From Pseudomonas fluorescens (lineage in GTDB: Bacteria > Pseudomonadota > Gammaproteobacteria > Pseudomonadales > Pseudomonadaceae), in assembly GCF_040448305.1 (NCBI RefSeq), contig NZ_CP148752.1, positions 2,542,001 through 2,606,000 on the forward strand: 64,000 nt of DNA. The letters run 5' to 3'. The notes beneath the pieces are model-generated. The model saw only the letters and a list, made by a program, of their open reading frames with translations, ran no database searches and was not told the DNA's origin. Positions 43,357 through 51,072 of the stretch are shown one piece after another; the first letter of the stretch is position 1, and every line of letters starts with the position of its first letter. The translations under genes were made by a program, and so were the position numbers.

Positions 43357-44519
43357 GGTGTGCCCTGCTGGCTGCAAGCATCCGCGAAAAGCAGGGCATG
43401 AACCGCGCCTGACAGCGAGAGGATGTCCTGACAGCCAATGCTCTCAGGTGCAAACTGCAACAGGTCCCGACCATAGGCCAGCGACTCGTTGAATTGATGA
43501 TCGAGGCGAATCGTCCCGATCAGGTTAGCGCCCAGCCGCCGCAGAAACAGCACGCCCATGTCCCTGCTGAACGAACGCGAGTCATCCCGTTGGTTGAGCA
43601 CATACCGGTGCCGCTGTGCACGTCGTCGGCTGGTTTCCAGCCACTGGGTCATGGTGTCCAGTGCCAGGTAGGAGGCCGCGTCGGCCACTGTCATCACCAA
43701 CACCAGATCGGCGGCATCGAGTGCCTGTTGCGAATAGACGGTCGCACCCGAAGGCGTGTCCAGGATCACGGTATCGTTTTCGCTGAGGTTCATAGACGCC
43801 AGGTGCCGATTCAACCAGTCAGTATCTTCAAGCATCAACTGCTTGAGCAATCGACGATCGTTCACCTCGCCAGTGCCGAAGGGCAGGCACTCGCTGTCGC
43901 CAAAGCCCGGTAGGCGATAAGCGCCCCAGTCTGCGTTCTGCTCTTTGAGCTGGATCAGCCCGGGAGCCAGCCTGGTGATACCCAAGTGGCTGGACAGCGC
44001 GTTCTGAGGGTCCAGATCAATCGCGATGGTTCGCCCGCCAGAGCTGCGAAGTGTTTTTGCGAGGCCGGCGGCGATGGTGCTTTTACCCACTCCACCATTC
44101 GCCGAAACGATAGCGATGACCTTCGCCTTGGTCCGCTTGCGAGTCGTTTCCGGCAGACCGTCTCGACGAACCTGGTTGAGTTCACGCAACAGGTCGCTCA
44201 ATCGCTGACGGTCACCCGTAGCAGGACTCGCAGCTGGCTTGGTCAGGGGAGGGGATATGGGCGAAGGTGGCGAGAGGACAGCATTCTTCACAGGCTCGAC
44301 CGGCGCGCCAATCAACAAAGAAGGCTGTGGCTCGTCCAGTAGAAACACAGGGGGCGTTGGTGTTGGGGGAGGCAAGGCCACCGACGGTTCTGGCTCAGCC
44401 AGCGCAGGTGTAACCGGGTCGTCCTTGAAATCTTTATAGTTCGGTTGTATTTCCTGGTAGCTCTCCGCATTGGCGCCAAAACGTGTAAAGAGTTTCGCAA
44501 TATCGTCTACATATTTCAT
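43353..44519 (-). CDS. wssA: MinD/ParA-like ATPase WssA (BcsQ type)
   Basis: A 388-residue protein. Residues 1-130 are a low-complexity stretch rich in Pro, Ala, Ser and Glu. The rest is a MinD/ParA-type ATPase with deviant Walker A SANGGVGKSTIAAGLAKTL (GGVGKST at 142-148), IDLDPQNALSSHLGI and VILDTPSGATVYSQQALDAA. In SBW25, WssA and the related WssJ are linked to placing the cellulose complex at the cell pole. It is the first gene of the operon, preceded by a long intergenic region. Confidence 0.9.
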   Translation of the reverse strand: MKYVDDIAKLFTRFGANAESYQEIQPNYKDFKDDPVTPALAEPEPSVALPPPTPTPPVFLLDEPQPSLLIGAPVEPVKNAVLSPPSPISPPLTKPAASPATGDRQRLSDLLRELNQVRRDGLPETTRKRTKAKVIAIVSANGGVGKSTIAAGLAKTLRSSGGRTIAIDLDPQNALSSHLGITRLAPGLIQLKEQNADWGAYRLPGFGDSECLPFGTGEVNDRRLLKQLMLEDTDWLNRHLASMNLSENDTVILDTPSGATVYSQQALDAADLVLVMTVADAASYLALDTMTQWLETSRRRAQRHRYVLNQRDDSRSFSRDMGVLFLRRLGANLIGTIRLDHQFNESLAYGRDLLQFAPESIGCQDILSLSGAVHALLFADACSQQGTP

Positions 44520-45288
44520 GCGTTGTACCAGGAATGAAATAACTCAGAAACTCAGCATTCCATTAACTTGTAAAGTTGATGCGTAGTCTTGGCATTGGCA
44601 GAGTGCCACTAATGTAGGGTGTCTGCATCTTAGTGTCAACGAATGTTATAATTGGTCAGTGAGGCTTATTGGTGTTGGTCTGAATGTTGTTGAAGTGTTG
44701 TGTTGTTCGTGGAAAGTATGAGTGTTAGAGAGCGCCCGGCAATGACTGTGCAATGAGGTGTAATGTGATGATAGGTAATGGGCGTATTCATCGGGTGAAG
44801 TCTTAGATGGTTTGATGTCGGGTTATCCATTAAAGAAGTTGACTGATGTATTTTAAGGAATGGCGAGGGGTTTCAAATAATACTTGTTCGGATAATGCGA
44901 CGGATGTCGCAGGTGTATCTAGTTATGGGCGCTAGTTTGCTAGAGCAGCAAGGGAAGCTCTTGGTGTGCCAGTTTTCAATCAGCACCGACAAGTTGTAAG
45001 TTGACCGGCGAGCTGGAATGGGAATGCGTGGCTGCAGTTGGCAAGTTCCCGCTGAAGACTCGACTCCAGTGTGGCCAGTCCAGCCATGGATAGAACTTGG
45101 AAGTGTGGCCTGGAATCATTCTATTTCTGCCATTGATACACCCTGAAGCCGTTCCATGGCTGGCGTTTCTGCGCCCATCCAGACATCTGAACGATCTCCG
45201 AAAACAGACTGATGGCCTGGCGAGTGCACCTCTCGCTATTACGGAGCGCACCAGGCTGTGCAAGTCATGCAGAACTCGCGGGACAGCC
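44520..45288. other. Long AT-richer intergenic region upstream of the cellulose operon
   Basis: About 770 bases without a credible gene. The part 44520-44930 is visibly AT- and TG-rich compared with its surroundings and should hold the wss promoter and leader. From about 44960 to 45288 base use returns to the local norm, and a 95-codon minus-strand frame (44976-45263) is open but matches nothing and lacks a good ribosome site. I found no convincing FleQ box or sigma-54 site by eye. A TATAAT at 44647 is on the plus strand, the wrong way for wssA. Confidence 0.5.
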
Positions 45289-46320
45289 TCAGAACCAGCG
45301 ATAAGGGATAAGCGGACTGTGGATCCTCACGAAGCGGCTCAGTAGAGTACGTAGCGCAATGGTCTCGGGGACTCCGAGCTGTCGCATCATCGTATCCTCC
45401 ACCTGCTGACTCTGGATGAGGATGCGAGCGACGACTTTCTTGCCTTCGGGTGTCAGGAAAATTTGCGCGTGGTCTTCATCGTCCGGTGCGGTGCGTTCGT
45501 CATCGATGCGTATCAGCCCTCTCGCTGCCAGGTCGTTGATCGATTCAGGGCCGACTTCGCGTCCGGTGTACGCGGCAAGGGAGATCAACTCGTGGTAGGT
45601 GCGTCCTTCCCGAGTACCCAGTGCACTGAGGACCAGATACTCGATGTTGTTGAGTTTGAGCTCAGAGGCATGTTCCTGCGTCCTGGCGGAGAAGTGCAGG
45701 TATGCGCTGGCCAGCAAATAGCCAAGGGGGCTGGCTTCGCTGACGTTACGAGGGTCCTCGTCAGGAGGTGGCATGATGGTTTGCGTGGTGCTGGTGGCGA
45801 TGGCGTAGTTGCCACTCTGGAATACCAGCGGAGGGGTATCGGACTTGTCGAACTTGAGTACTTCGCCCACCAGGATGATGTGATCGCCGCCATCGTAGAT
45901 ATGGGCCGTGCGGCACTGCAGCCGAGTGGTGCAGCCGGCCAGCAGCGGCGCCGAGCCCAGGCCGCCTTCGTACTCGATTCCGTCGAACTTCTCCGGACCG
46001 GAGACGCTACGGGCGAAACGCGCCGAGAGTTCGCCCTGGTCGTGGGCGAGGATATGCACAGCCCAGTGGCTGGCGTTTTCGAAGGTGGCGAGGCTCTGTG
46101 ATTTGCGAGCCAGGCTCCAGAGCACCAGTGGAGGGTCCAGGGACACCGAGTTGAAACTGTTGGCCGTTACGCCGACGGGGGCATCGTCCTGGTCGCGAGC
46201 CGTAATGATGGTGACACCCGTGGTGAACGTCCCCAGAGCGTGGCGAAACTCCCGGGGATCCAGTGTGGTACTGCCATGTTTCTGCTGGCCGGCTTGTGAG
46301 CGTTGTGCGTTGTTATTCAT
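45289..46320 (-). CDS. Flavin reductase fused to a MarR-like domain (HpaH C1-type)
   Basis: A 343-residue fusion. Residues about 20-180 form the flavin reductase FMN-binding split barrel (REFRHALGTFTTGVTIITAR; GVTANSFNSVSLDPPLVLWS; ASHWAVHILAHDQGELSARF). Residues about 200-335 resemble a MarR winged-helix domain (LKLNNIEYLVLSALGTREGR; VARILIQSQQ). This layout is known from the reductase C1 of Acinetobacter p-hydroxyphenylacetate hydroxylase, where the MarR-like part binds the aromatic substrate and speeds flavin reduction. It should supply reduced flavin to a two-component monooxygenase. No oxygenase gene is adjacent, so the partner (for example an HsaA/TesA2-type protein) must lie elsewhere. 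Confidence 0.85.
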   Translation of the reverse strand: MNNNAQRSQAGQQKHGSTTLDPREFRHALGTFTTGVTIITARDQDDAPVGVTANSFNSVSLDPPLVLWSLARKSQSLATFENASHWAVHILAHDQGELSARFARSVSGPEKFDGIEYEGGLGSAPLLAGCTTRLQCRTAHIYDGGDHIILVGEVLKFDKSDTPPLVFQSGNYAIATSTTQTIMPPPDEDPRNVSEASPLGYLLASAYLHFSARTQEHASELKLNNIEYLVLSALGTREGRTYHELISLAAYTGREVGPESINDLAARGLIRIDDERTAPDDEDHAQIFLTPEGKKVVARILIQSQQVEDTMMRQLGVPETIALRTLLSRFVRIHSPLIPYRWF

Positions 46321-46552
46321 GCCCGTTTTCCTCTGGTACTGGGAGCCGTATCTGTGGCTTGAATTGTCTAACGTGCAGCACTTTCCAGCATGGTCAGAAC
46401 GGACGATGTTTGTTGATATCGAGGTGATTGCAAAACTGCGTGAGGGCCAAGGAAAGCGGGCATGGAGGAGATTTTGGTGGCTCAGGCTGGATGTCGATTG
46501 AAATGGACCTGATCGGCGCGATTTCGTGTGCGCCGGACATTGATTTCATGGG

Positions 46553-46575
46553 AAAAAAAGCCCCCGTAAGGGGGC
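46553..46575 (-). terminator. Rho-independent terminator after the aldolase gene
   Basis: GCCCCC-GTAA-GGGGGC (46560-46575) is followed on the minus strand by TTTTTTT. It ends the operon whose last gene stops at 46613. The rest of the 292-base gap up to 46321 shows only the probable promoter of the flavin reductase gene. Confidence 0.88.
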
Positions 46576-46612
46576 AGGGGTAAACGATCTCCGATGTCGG
46601 GACCTGGCCGCG

Positions 46613-47647
46613 TCAGTGGCTGATTGCGCGTTCACGCGCCATGTCCAGCGCCAGGTCCTCGATCATGTCCTCCTGGCCGCCGACAGTCTTGCGTCGGCCC
46701 AGTTCCAACAGGATCTCGTGGGAGGGCACGCCGTACTTCTTTGCGGCACGTTTGGCGAACAGCAGGAACGAGGAGTAGACGCCAGCGTACCCTAGCATCA
46801 GCGAGTCACGGTCGACCCGGACGATGTGCTCCATCATCGGGAACACCTTCTCTTCGGCGACATCAGCGAGCTTGAACACGTCCACGCCCGTAATGATGCC
46901 CAAGCGATCGCAGACCGCATTGAAGACTTCCAGCGGCGTGTTGCCGGCACCGGCACCGAGGCCGGCGGCGGAGCCGTCGATGCGATTGGCACCGGCTTCA
47001 ATGGCTGCCAGCGAATTGGCTATGCCCATGCCGAGGTTGTGGTGGCCGTGGAAGCCCAGCTCGGTTTCCGGTTTCAGCGCCTGGCGAACCGCGTCGATGC
47101 GTACGCGAACGTCTTCGGGGAGCATGTACCCGGCCGAGTCCGTGATGTAGAGACAGTTGGCGCCGTAACTTTCCATCAATTTGGCCTGTTTCACCAAGCC
47201 GTCGGCGTCGAGCATGTGAGCCATCATCAGGAAACCGACCGTATCCATGTCCAACTTGCGGCCGTACTGGATGTGCTGCTCGGAAACGTCGGCCTCGGTG
47301 CAGTGGGTTGCCACGCGAATGGTGTGTACGCCGCAGTCATGTGCCATCTGCAGGTGATCGACGGTGCCGATACCGGGCAGCAGCAGGGCCGATACCTTGG
47401 CCTGTTTCATTTGCGCAATGACCGCCCGCAGGTACTCCTCGTCGCTGTGTGCCGCAAAGCCGTAATTGACGGAGGTGCCGCCCAGGCCATCGCCGTGGGT
47501 GACTTCGATCAGCTGAACACCGGCTGCGTCCAGGCCGGTGGCCACATCCACCATCTCCTGCAGGGTGATCTGGTGGCGCTTTGGGTGCATGCCGTCGCGC
47601 AATGACATGTCGTGCAGTTTGATTTGCTTGCCGCGTAAAGAGGTCAT
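46613..47647 (-). CDS. dmpG: 4-hydroxy-2-oxovalerate/-hexanoate aldolase
   Basis: A 344-residue class II aldolase of the DmpG/MhpE/TesG family. It splits 4-hydroxy-2-oxoacids to pyruvate and an aldehyde. The N-terminal active site is HDMSLRDGMHPKRHQI (catalytic Arg, metal Asp and His), FHGHHNLGMGIANSLAAIEA carries the metal-binding His pair, and RIDGSAAGLGAGAGNTPLE is the family signature. The ATG at 47647 gives the usual start MTSLRGKQIKLHDMSLRDG; an in-frame ATG four codons earlier is possible. It works as a channelling complex with the acylating dehydrogenase encoded just before it. Confidence 0.94.
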   Translation of the reverse strand: MTSLRGKQIKLHDMSLRDGMHPKRHQITLQEMVDVATGLDAAGVQLIEVTHGDGLGGTSVNYGFAAHSDEEYLRAVIAQMKQAKVSALLLPGIGTVDHLQMAHDCGVHTIRVATHCTEADVSEQHIQYGRKLDMDTVGFLMMAHMLDADGLVKQAKLMESYGANCLYITDSAGYMLPEDVRVRIDAVRQALKPETELGFHGHHNLGMGIANSLAAIEAGANRIDGSAAGLGAGAGNTPLEVFNAVCDRLGIITGVDVFKLADVAEEKVFPMMEHIVRVDRDSLMLGYAGVYSSFLLFAKRAAKKYGVPSHEILLELGRRKTVGGQEDMIEDLALDMARERAISH

Positions 47648-47669
47648 GGCAATTTCCATTCGAGAGTGG

Positions 47670-48557
47670 TTAGGCGTTCAGCATGTCTTCGGCAAACATT
47701 TCCGCGGTACGGGCGGCCGCCGCGGTCATGATGTCCAGATTGCCGGCGTACTTGGGCAGGTAGTCGCCCAGGCCCTCCACCTCCATGAAAATCGACACGC
47801 GATTGCCGTCGAATACCGGTCCGTTCTTCAGTGTGTAGCCGGGCACATACTTCTGTACTTCCTTGATCATTGCGTGCACCGATTGGGTGATAGCCTCGCG
47901 ATCCGGTTCGCTTTCCGTCAGGCAGTGAATGGTGTCGCGCATGATCAGCGCAGGTTCGGCCGGGTTGATCACGATGATCGCCTTGCCTTCCCTGGCTCCA
48001 CCGACCTTGACCACCGCGCCGGCAGTGGTGCGGGTGAACTCGTCGATATTCTTGCGGGTGCCGGGGCCGACCGAACGGGATGACACCGTCGCCACGATCT
48101 CGCCATAGGCAACGGGCTGCACACGTGACACCGCGTGGACCATGGGAATGGTCGCTTGTCCCCCGCAGGTCACCATGTTGACGTTCAGCACCTGCTTGCC
48201 CAAGTGATCGGCCAGGTTTACCGGTGGCACGCAGTACGGGCCGATGGCCGCAGGCGTGAGGTCGATCATCAGCACGCCCAGTTCATTGAGCTTGCGCGAG
48301 TTCTCGGCATGTACGTAGGCGGAGGTCGCGTCAAAGGCGATCCGGATGTCGTCGGCCTTGACGTGGGGCAGGAGCCCATCGACGCCCTCGCAGGTGACGC
48401 TCAGGCCCATTTCCCGGGCGCGCTTCAAACCGTCGGATTCGGGGTCGATCCCGACCATCCAGACCGGCTCCAGCACTTTGCTGCGTTGCAGTTTGTAGAG
48501 CAGGTCGGTACCGATGTTGCCGGGTCCGATCAGGGCGCATCTGATTTTGCGTGTCAT
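47670..48557 (-). CDS. dmpF: CoA-acylating acetaldehyde/propanal dehydrogenase
   Basis: A 295-residue dehydrogenase of the DmpF/MhpF/TesF family. It has Rossmann motif ALIGPGNIGTDLLYKLQ (residues 8-24) and catalytic Cys131 in NMVTCGGQATIPMVHAVSRV. It converts the aldehyde released by the aldolase to acyl-CoA with NAD and CoA. In steroid A-ring breakdown the aldehyde would be propanal, in simple aromatic pathways acetaldehyde. It lies between the hydratase and aldolase genes, the order of tesE-tesF-tesG. Confidence 0.94.
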   Translation of the reverse strand: MTRKIRCALIGPGNIGTDLLYKLQRSKVLEPVWMVGIDPESDGLKRAREMGLSVTCEGVDGLLPHVKADDIRIAFDATSAYVHAENSRKLNELGVLMIDLTPAAIGPYCVPPVNLADHLGKQVLNVNMVTCGGQATIPMVHAVSRVQPVAYGEIVATVSSRSVGPGTRKNIDEFTRTTAGAVVKVGGAREGKAIIVINPAEPALIMRDTIHCLTESEPDREAITQSVHAMIKEVQKYVPGYTLKNGPVFDGNRVSIFMEVEGLGDYLPKYAGNLDIMTAAAARTAEMFAEDMLNA

Positions 48558-48589
48558 GGCCAGTTCTCTCGCATCTAGGGAGGGCAGAG

Positions 48590-49417
48590 TCAGTCGGTGA
48601 AGCGAATCGAGGCGCAGCCGATACCCGTAATGGTCAGTTCGAAGTGGTCGCCAGCTTTTACGGGTACCAGGGGAACCAGCGATCCCGACAGGATGATTTC
48701 GCCAGCGAGCAGGGGCATGCCGAAGGCACCCAAGGTATTGGCCAGCCAGGCCACGGCCTCGGCTGGGTGCCCTTGCACGGCCGAGCCAAGCCCGCTGGAG
48801 TGTGGCTCTCCGTTGCGCTTCATATCCAGGCGGACATTGGCGAGGTCGAGGCCGGCAGGGGAGACGCGCGGGCTACCCAGGACGAAGACACCGCAGGAGG
48901 CGTTGTCGGCGATGGTGTCCTGTATGGATATCTTCCAGTCGCAGATGCGCGAATCGACGATCTCAAAACAGGCCATGACCGAGTCAGTGGCTTGCAGCAC
49001 ATCCACAAGGGTGACGCCAGGGCCCATCAGGTCGTGCTTGAGGATGAAGGCGATCTCACCTTCTGCACGGGGCTGGATGAGGTTGGCCTGGCTAAGGCTG
49101 ACGCAGGCATCGTTATCGAAATGCATGCGGTCGGTGAGGAAGCCGAAGTCCGGTTGGTGGACGCCGAGCATTTCCTGCACGGCTTTGCTCGTCACGCCGA
49201 TTTTCTTGCCGATGATCTGCTCGCCGTCGGCCTGACGCTGTTCCAGCATGGCCAGTGAGATGTGGTACGCGTCTTCGATATCCAGCGAATCGGTGGTGGT
49301 CAGCGGCTCGATCGTCTCGCCATTGCGTAGCGCCCTGTAGAGACGCTCGGCGAGTCGCTGGCGCAGTCGCGTTTTTTCCTGCGAGGCACTGGAGATGGGT
49401 TCGATTACGGGGGGCAT
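48590..49417 (-). CDS. 2-hydroxypentadienoate/hexadienoate hydratase
   Basis: A 275-residue fumarylacetoacetase-fold hydratase of the MhpD/DmpE/TesE family. It adds water to 2-hydroxy-2,4-dienoates to give 4-hydroxy-2-oxoacids. Family blocks are IIGKKIGVTSKAVQEMLGVH, QPRAEGEIAFILKHDL (metal-binding Glu pair), ACFEIVDSRICDWKISIQDT and WLANTLGAFGMPLLAGEIIL. It is the first gene of the three-gene minus-strand unit and is divergent from the dioxygenase gene at 49695. Whether it prefers the C5 or the C6 (steroid) acid cannot be told. Confidence 0.92.
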   Translation of the reverse strand: MPPVIEPISSASQEKTRLRQRLAERLYRALRNGETIEPLTTTDSLDIEDAYHISLAMLEQRQADGEQIIGKKIGVTSKAVQEMLGVHQPDFGFLTDRMHFDNDACVSLSQANLIQPRAEGEIAFILKHDLMGPGVTLVDVLQATDSVMACFEIVDSRICDWKISIQDTIADNASCGVFVLGSPRVSPAGLDLANVRLDMKRNGEPHSSGLGSAVQGHPAEAVAWLANTLGAFGMPLLAGEIILSGSLVPLVPVKAGDHFELTITGIGCASIRFTD

Positions 49418-49483
49418 TGGACTGTCCTCTTGTCGGGCTTGTCCAAATCATGCCGGATGTGTCGGCGCGTGCCCTCACCCGCA

Positions 49484-49519
49484 TGCAGTAGTTTCAGCAC
49501 TCTTTCTGCATCACTGCAT
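49484..49519. promoter_or_regulatory. Inverted repeat in the divergent hydratase-dioxygenase promoter region
   Basis: ATGCAGT (49484-49490) and ACTGCAT (49513-49519) are inverted with a 22-base spacer, in the 277-base region 49418-49694 between divergent genes. The same ATGCAGTA occurs at 61577 and 63467 at other gene boundaries of this cluster. It is a candidate regulator site. No other element was recognised in the gap. Confidence 0.35.
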
Positions 49520-49694
49520 TTCTACGGAGTCGGGGTAATCGATCTGGACGAGGCGTCCGGGGTTGAGAAGCCCGCACACTGGCGACAAATTACAGGTGAC
49601 CAATCAACCCGTTACTGGCATGCGTCCTGAGCCTGGCGCTCGCTCTGCCGGCAGCGTCATCAATCCTGCTCCTGAGCCTGAGGTTGCATCTTCA

Positions 49695-50492
49695 ATGAGC
49701 CTTCCGAGTCTGTTCATTCCCCATGGGGCGGGTCCCTGCTTCTTCATGCGCTGGGACTTCGGCCCGGCCGAGATGTGGCATTCACTGGGGGCATGGCTGC
49801 AGGGCCTGGCGTCGAGCCTGCCGGAACGGCCGAAGGCCGTCCTGGTCGTTTCCGCACACTGGGAGGCCGAGCGGTTCACGCTGACGTCCAGTCCGGCCCC
49901 TGGCCTGATCTACGACTACAGCGGATTCCCGGCGCACACCTATCGACTGCAATACCCGGTCGCCGGTGCACCCTGGCTGGCCAGGGATGTGTGCGAACGC
50001 TTGCGCGGCGCTGGACTACCGGCAACGCTCGACGACACACGCGGACTGGATCACGGTGCGTTCATCCCGTTCAAGCTGATCTATCCGCAGGCGGATATCC
50101 CGATGCTGCAGCTGTCACTGCGCAGCGATCTGGACCCGGCAGTACACCTGGCTGCGGGGGCGGCGCTGGCGGGGTTGCGAGAGGAGGGGGTGTTGATCGT
50201 GGGCAGTGGCATGTCTTTCCACAACGTCCGTGCATCTGCAGAGGACCTGGCTGCGCGGGCGCAGGCATTCGATGACTGGCTGCTCGATACGCTGATGGGG
50301 ACGCCGGAGGAACGAAGTCAGCGCCTGCGCCATTGGGTCGAGGCCCCGCAGGCGCGTTTCGCCCATCCGCGCGAGGAACACTTGCTGCCGTTGCTGGTGG
50401 CTTGCGCTGCAGCAGGTGACCAGCCCGCACAGCGCGTTTACGCCGAGCGGCTGGGGGGCCTCGTCGCGGTCTCGGCTTATCGCTTTGGCTAG
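49695..50492 (+). CDS. DODA-type extradiol dioxygenase (LigB superfamily)
   Basis: A 265-residue class III ring-opening dioxygenase-like protein of the DODA/YgiD group. It starts SLPSLFIPHGAGPCFFMRWD (His10), then VVSAHWEAERFTLTS (His55), DHGAFIPFKLIYPQADIPML and GSGMSFHNVRASAEDLAARA, which together hold the His/Asp-Glu metal and acid-base residues. It should cleave a catechol-type ring next to the hydroxyls. The ATG at 49695 is chosen because the family starts there; the longer frame has no similarity upstream. It is the only plus-strand gene of the cluster between 45 and 63 kb. Its TAG shares CTAG with the convergent isomerase stop. Confidence 0.85.
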   Translation: MSLPSLFIPHGAGPCFFMRWDFGPAEMWHSLGAWLQGLASSLPERPKAVLVVSAHWEAERFTLTSSPAPGLIYDYSGFPAHTYRLQYPVAGAPWLARDVCERLRGAGLPATLDDTRGLDHGAFIPFKLIYPQADIPMLQLSLRSDLDPAVHLAAGAALAGLREEGVLIVGSGMSFHNVRASAEDLAARAQAFDDWLLDTLMGTPEERSQRLRHWVEAPQARFAHPREEHLLPLLVACAAAGDQPAQRVYAERLGGLVAVSAYRFG

Positions 50493-50890
50493 TCGTTGCG
50501 GCTGTCGGAGGAGGCCTTGATCTCGATGTCGCCTGGGCCGAAATAGGCGCGCATGGAGGTGATGAGCCCGGCTTCGTCGAAGGTCATCACATCGATGACC
50601 CGTACCCGCGCTTCGCCCTGGGGTAGCTTCGCCACGGCATCGAAGGCCATTGCGGCAGCATCGCCGTGAGAGGCGCGGATCGGTGCGCAGAGCTGCAGGG
50701 TGGCACCGTTGGCCATGGCGCTGCGGTAGAACTCGACGATTTGCGACTTGCCCTCGCGCGGCGACGAGCCGTACGGGTCTTCCACCGTTGCGTCGTCGTG
50801 GTAGAGGGCGATGATGGCTTCCAGGTCATTGCGGTTGAAGGCGTCGATGTAGGCCTGAAGGGCGCTTTTCATTTGGATTTCCGTTGGCAT
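50489..50890 (-). CDS. ksi: Delta5-3-ketosteroid isomerase homologue
   Basis: A 133-residue NTF2-like protein close to bacterial ketosteroid isomerase. Tyr14 (QAYIDAFNRND), Asp38 (DDATVEDPYG) and Asp100 (RVIDVMTFDEAG) match the oxyanion-hole Tyr/Asp and the proton-shuttling Asp. Tyr30 and Tyr55 of the hydrogen-bond network are also kept, and PIRASHGDAAAMAF resembles the P. putida enzyme. It would move the double bond of 3-oxo-delta5-steroids to delta4. AAGGAG lies just before the ATG. General SnoaL-like proteins share the fold but rarely all of these residues, so the assignment is fairly firm. Confidence 0.82.
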   Translation of the reverse strand: MPTEIQMKSALQAYIDAFNRNDLEAIIALYHDDATVEDPYGSSPREGKSQIVEFYRSAMANGATLQLCAPIRASHGDAAAMAFDAVAKLPQGEARVRVIDVMTFDEAGLITSMRAYFGPGDIEIKASSDSRND

Positions 50891-50892
50891 GT

Positions 50893-51072
50893 CTACTCCT
50901 TGCTCAGGCGATTGCCTGCTGGTTTATGGCGGATGTGGTTTGCGTAAGCGGCTGGAACTCCACCCTGGTCAGATGCACCGAGGCTTCCCTCAACCCGGCC
51001 GCCACCTCTGCGCAATTCACGGGAGAACTGCAGGTTGGCGCGGATCAAGGCCGATTGGCTGCGTTCGCTCAT
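50893..51072 (-). CDS. Possible 59-residue protein between transporter and isomerase genes
   Basis: An open frame (MSERSQSALIRANLQFSREL...) whose ATG overlaps the transporter stop (ATGA) and whose end (AAG GAG TAG) supplies the ribosome site of the isomerase gene. The tight fit suggests translation through the gap. The second half is rich in Gly/Arg and matches nothing known. Reading one base over from the middle gives a more ordinary sequence (AAGLREASVHLTRVEFQP...), so this could also be a frameshifted remnant. Confidence 0.35.
   Translation of the reverse strand: MSERSQSALIRANLQFSRELRRGGGRVEGSLGASDQGGVPAAYANHIRHKPAGNRLSKE

Noticed and set aside
44976..45263. 95-codon minus-strand frame upstream of wssA
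   Set aside because: No similarity, no ribosome site, unusual residue make-up.
44520..45288. Possible FleQ or sigma-54 sites before the cellulose operon
   Set aside because: By-eye search found only partial matches such as TTGAC near 44839 without a partner; not reported as sites.
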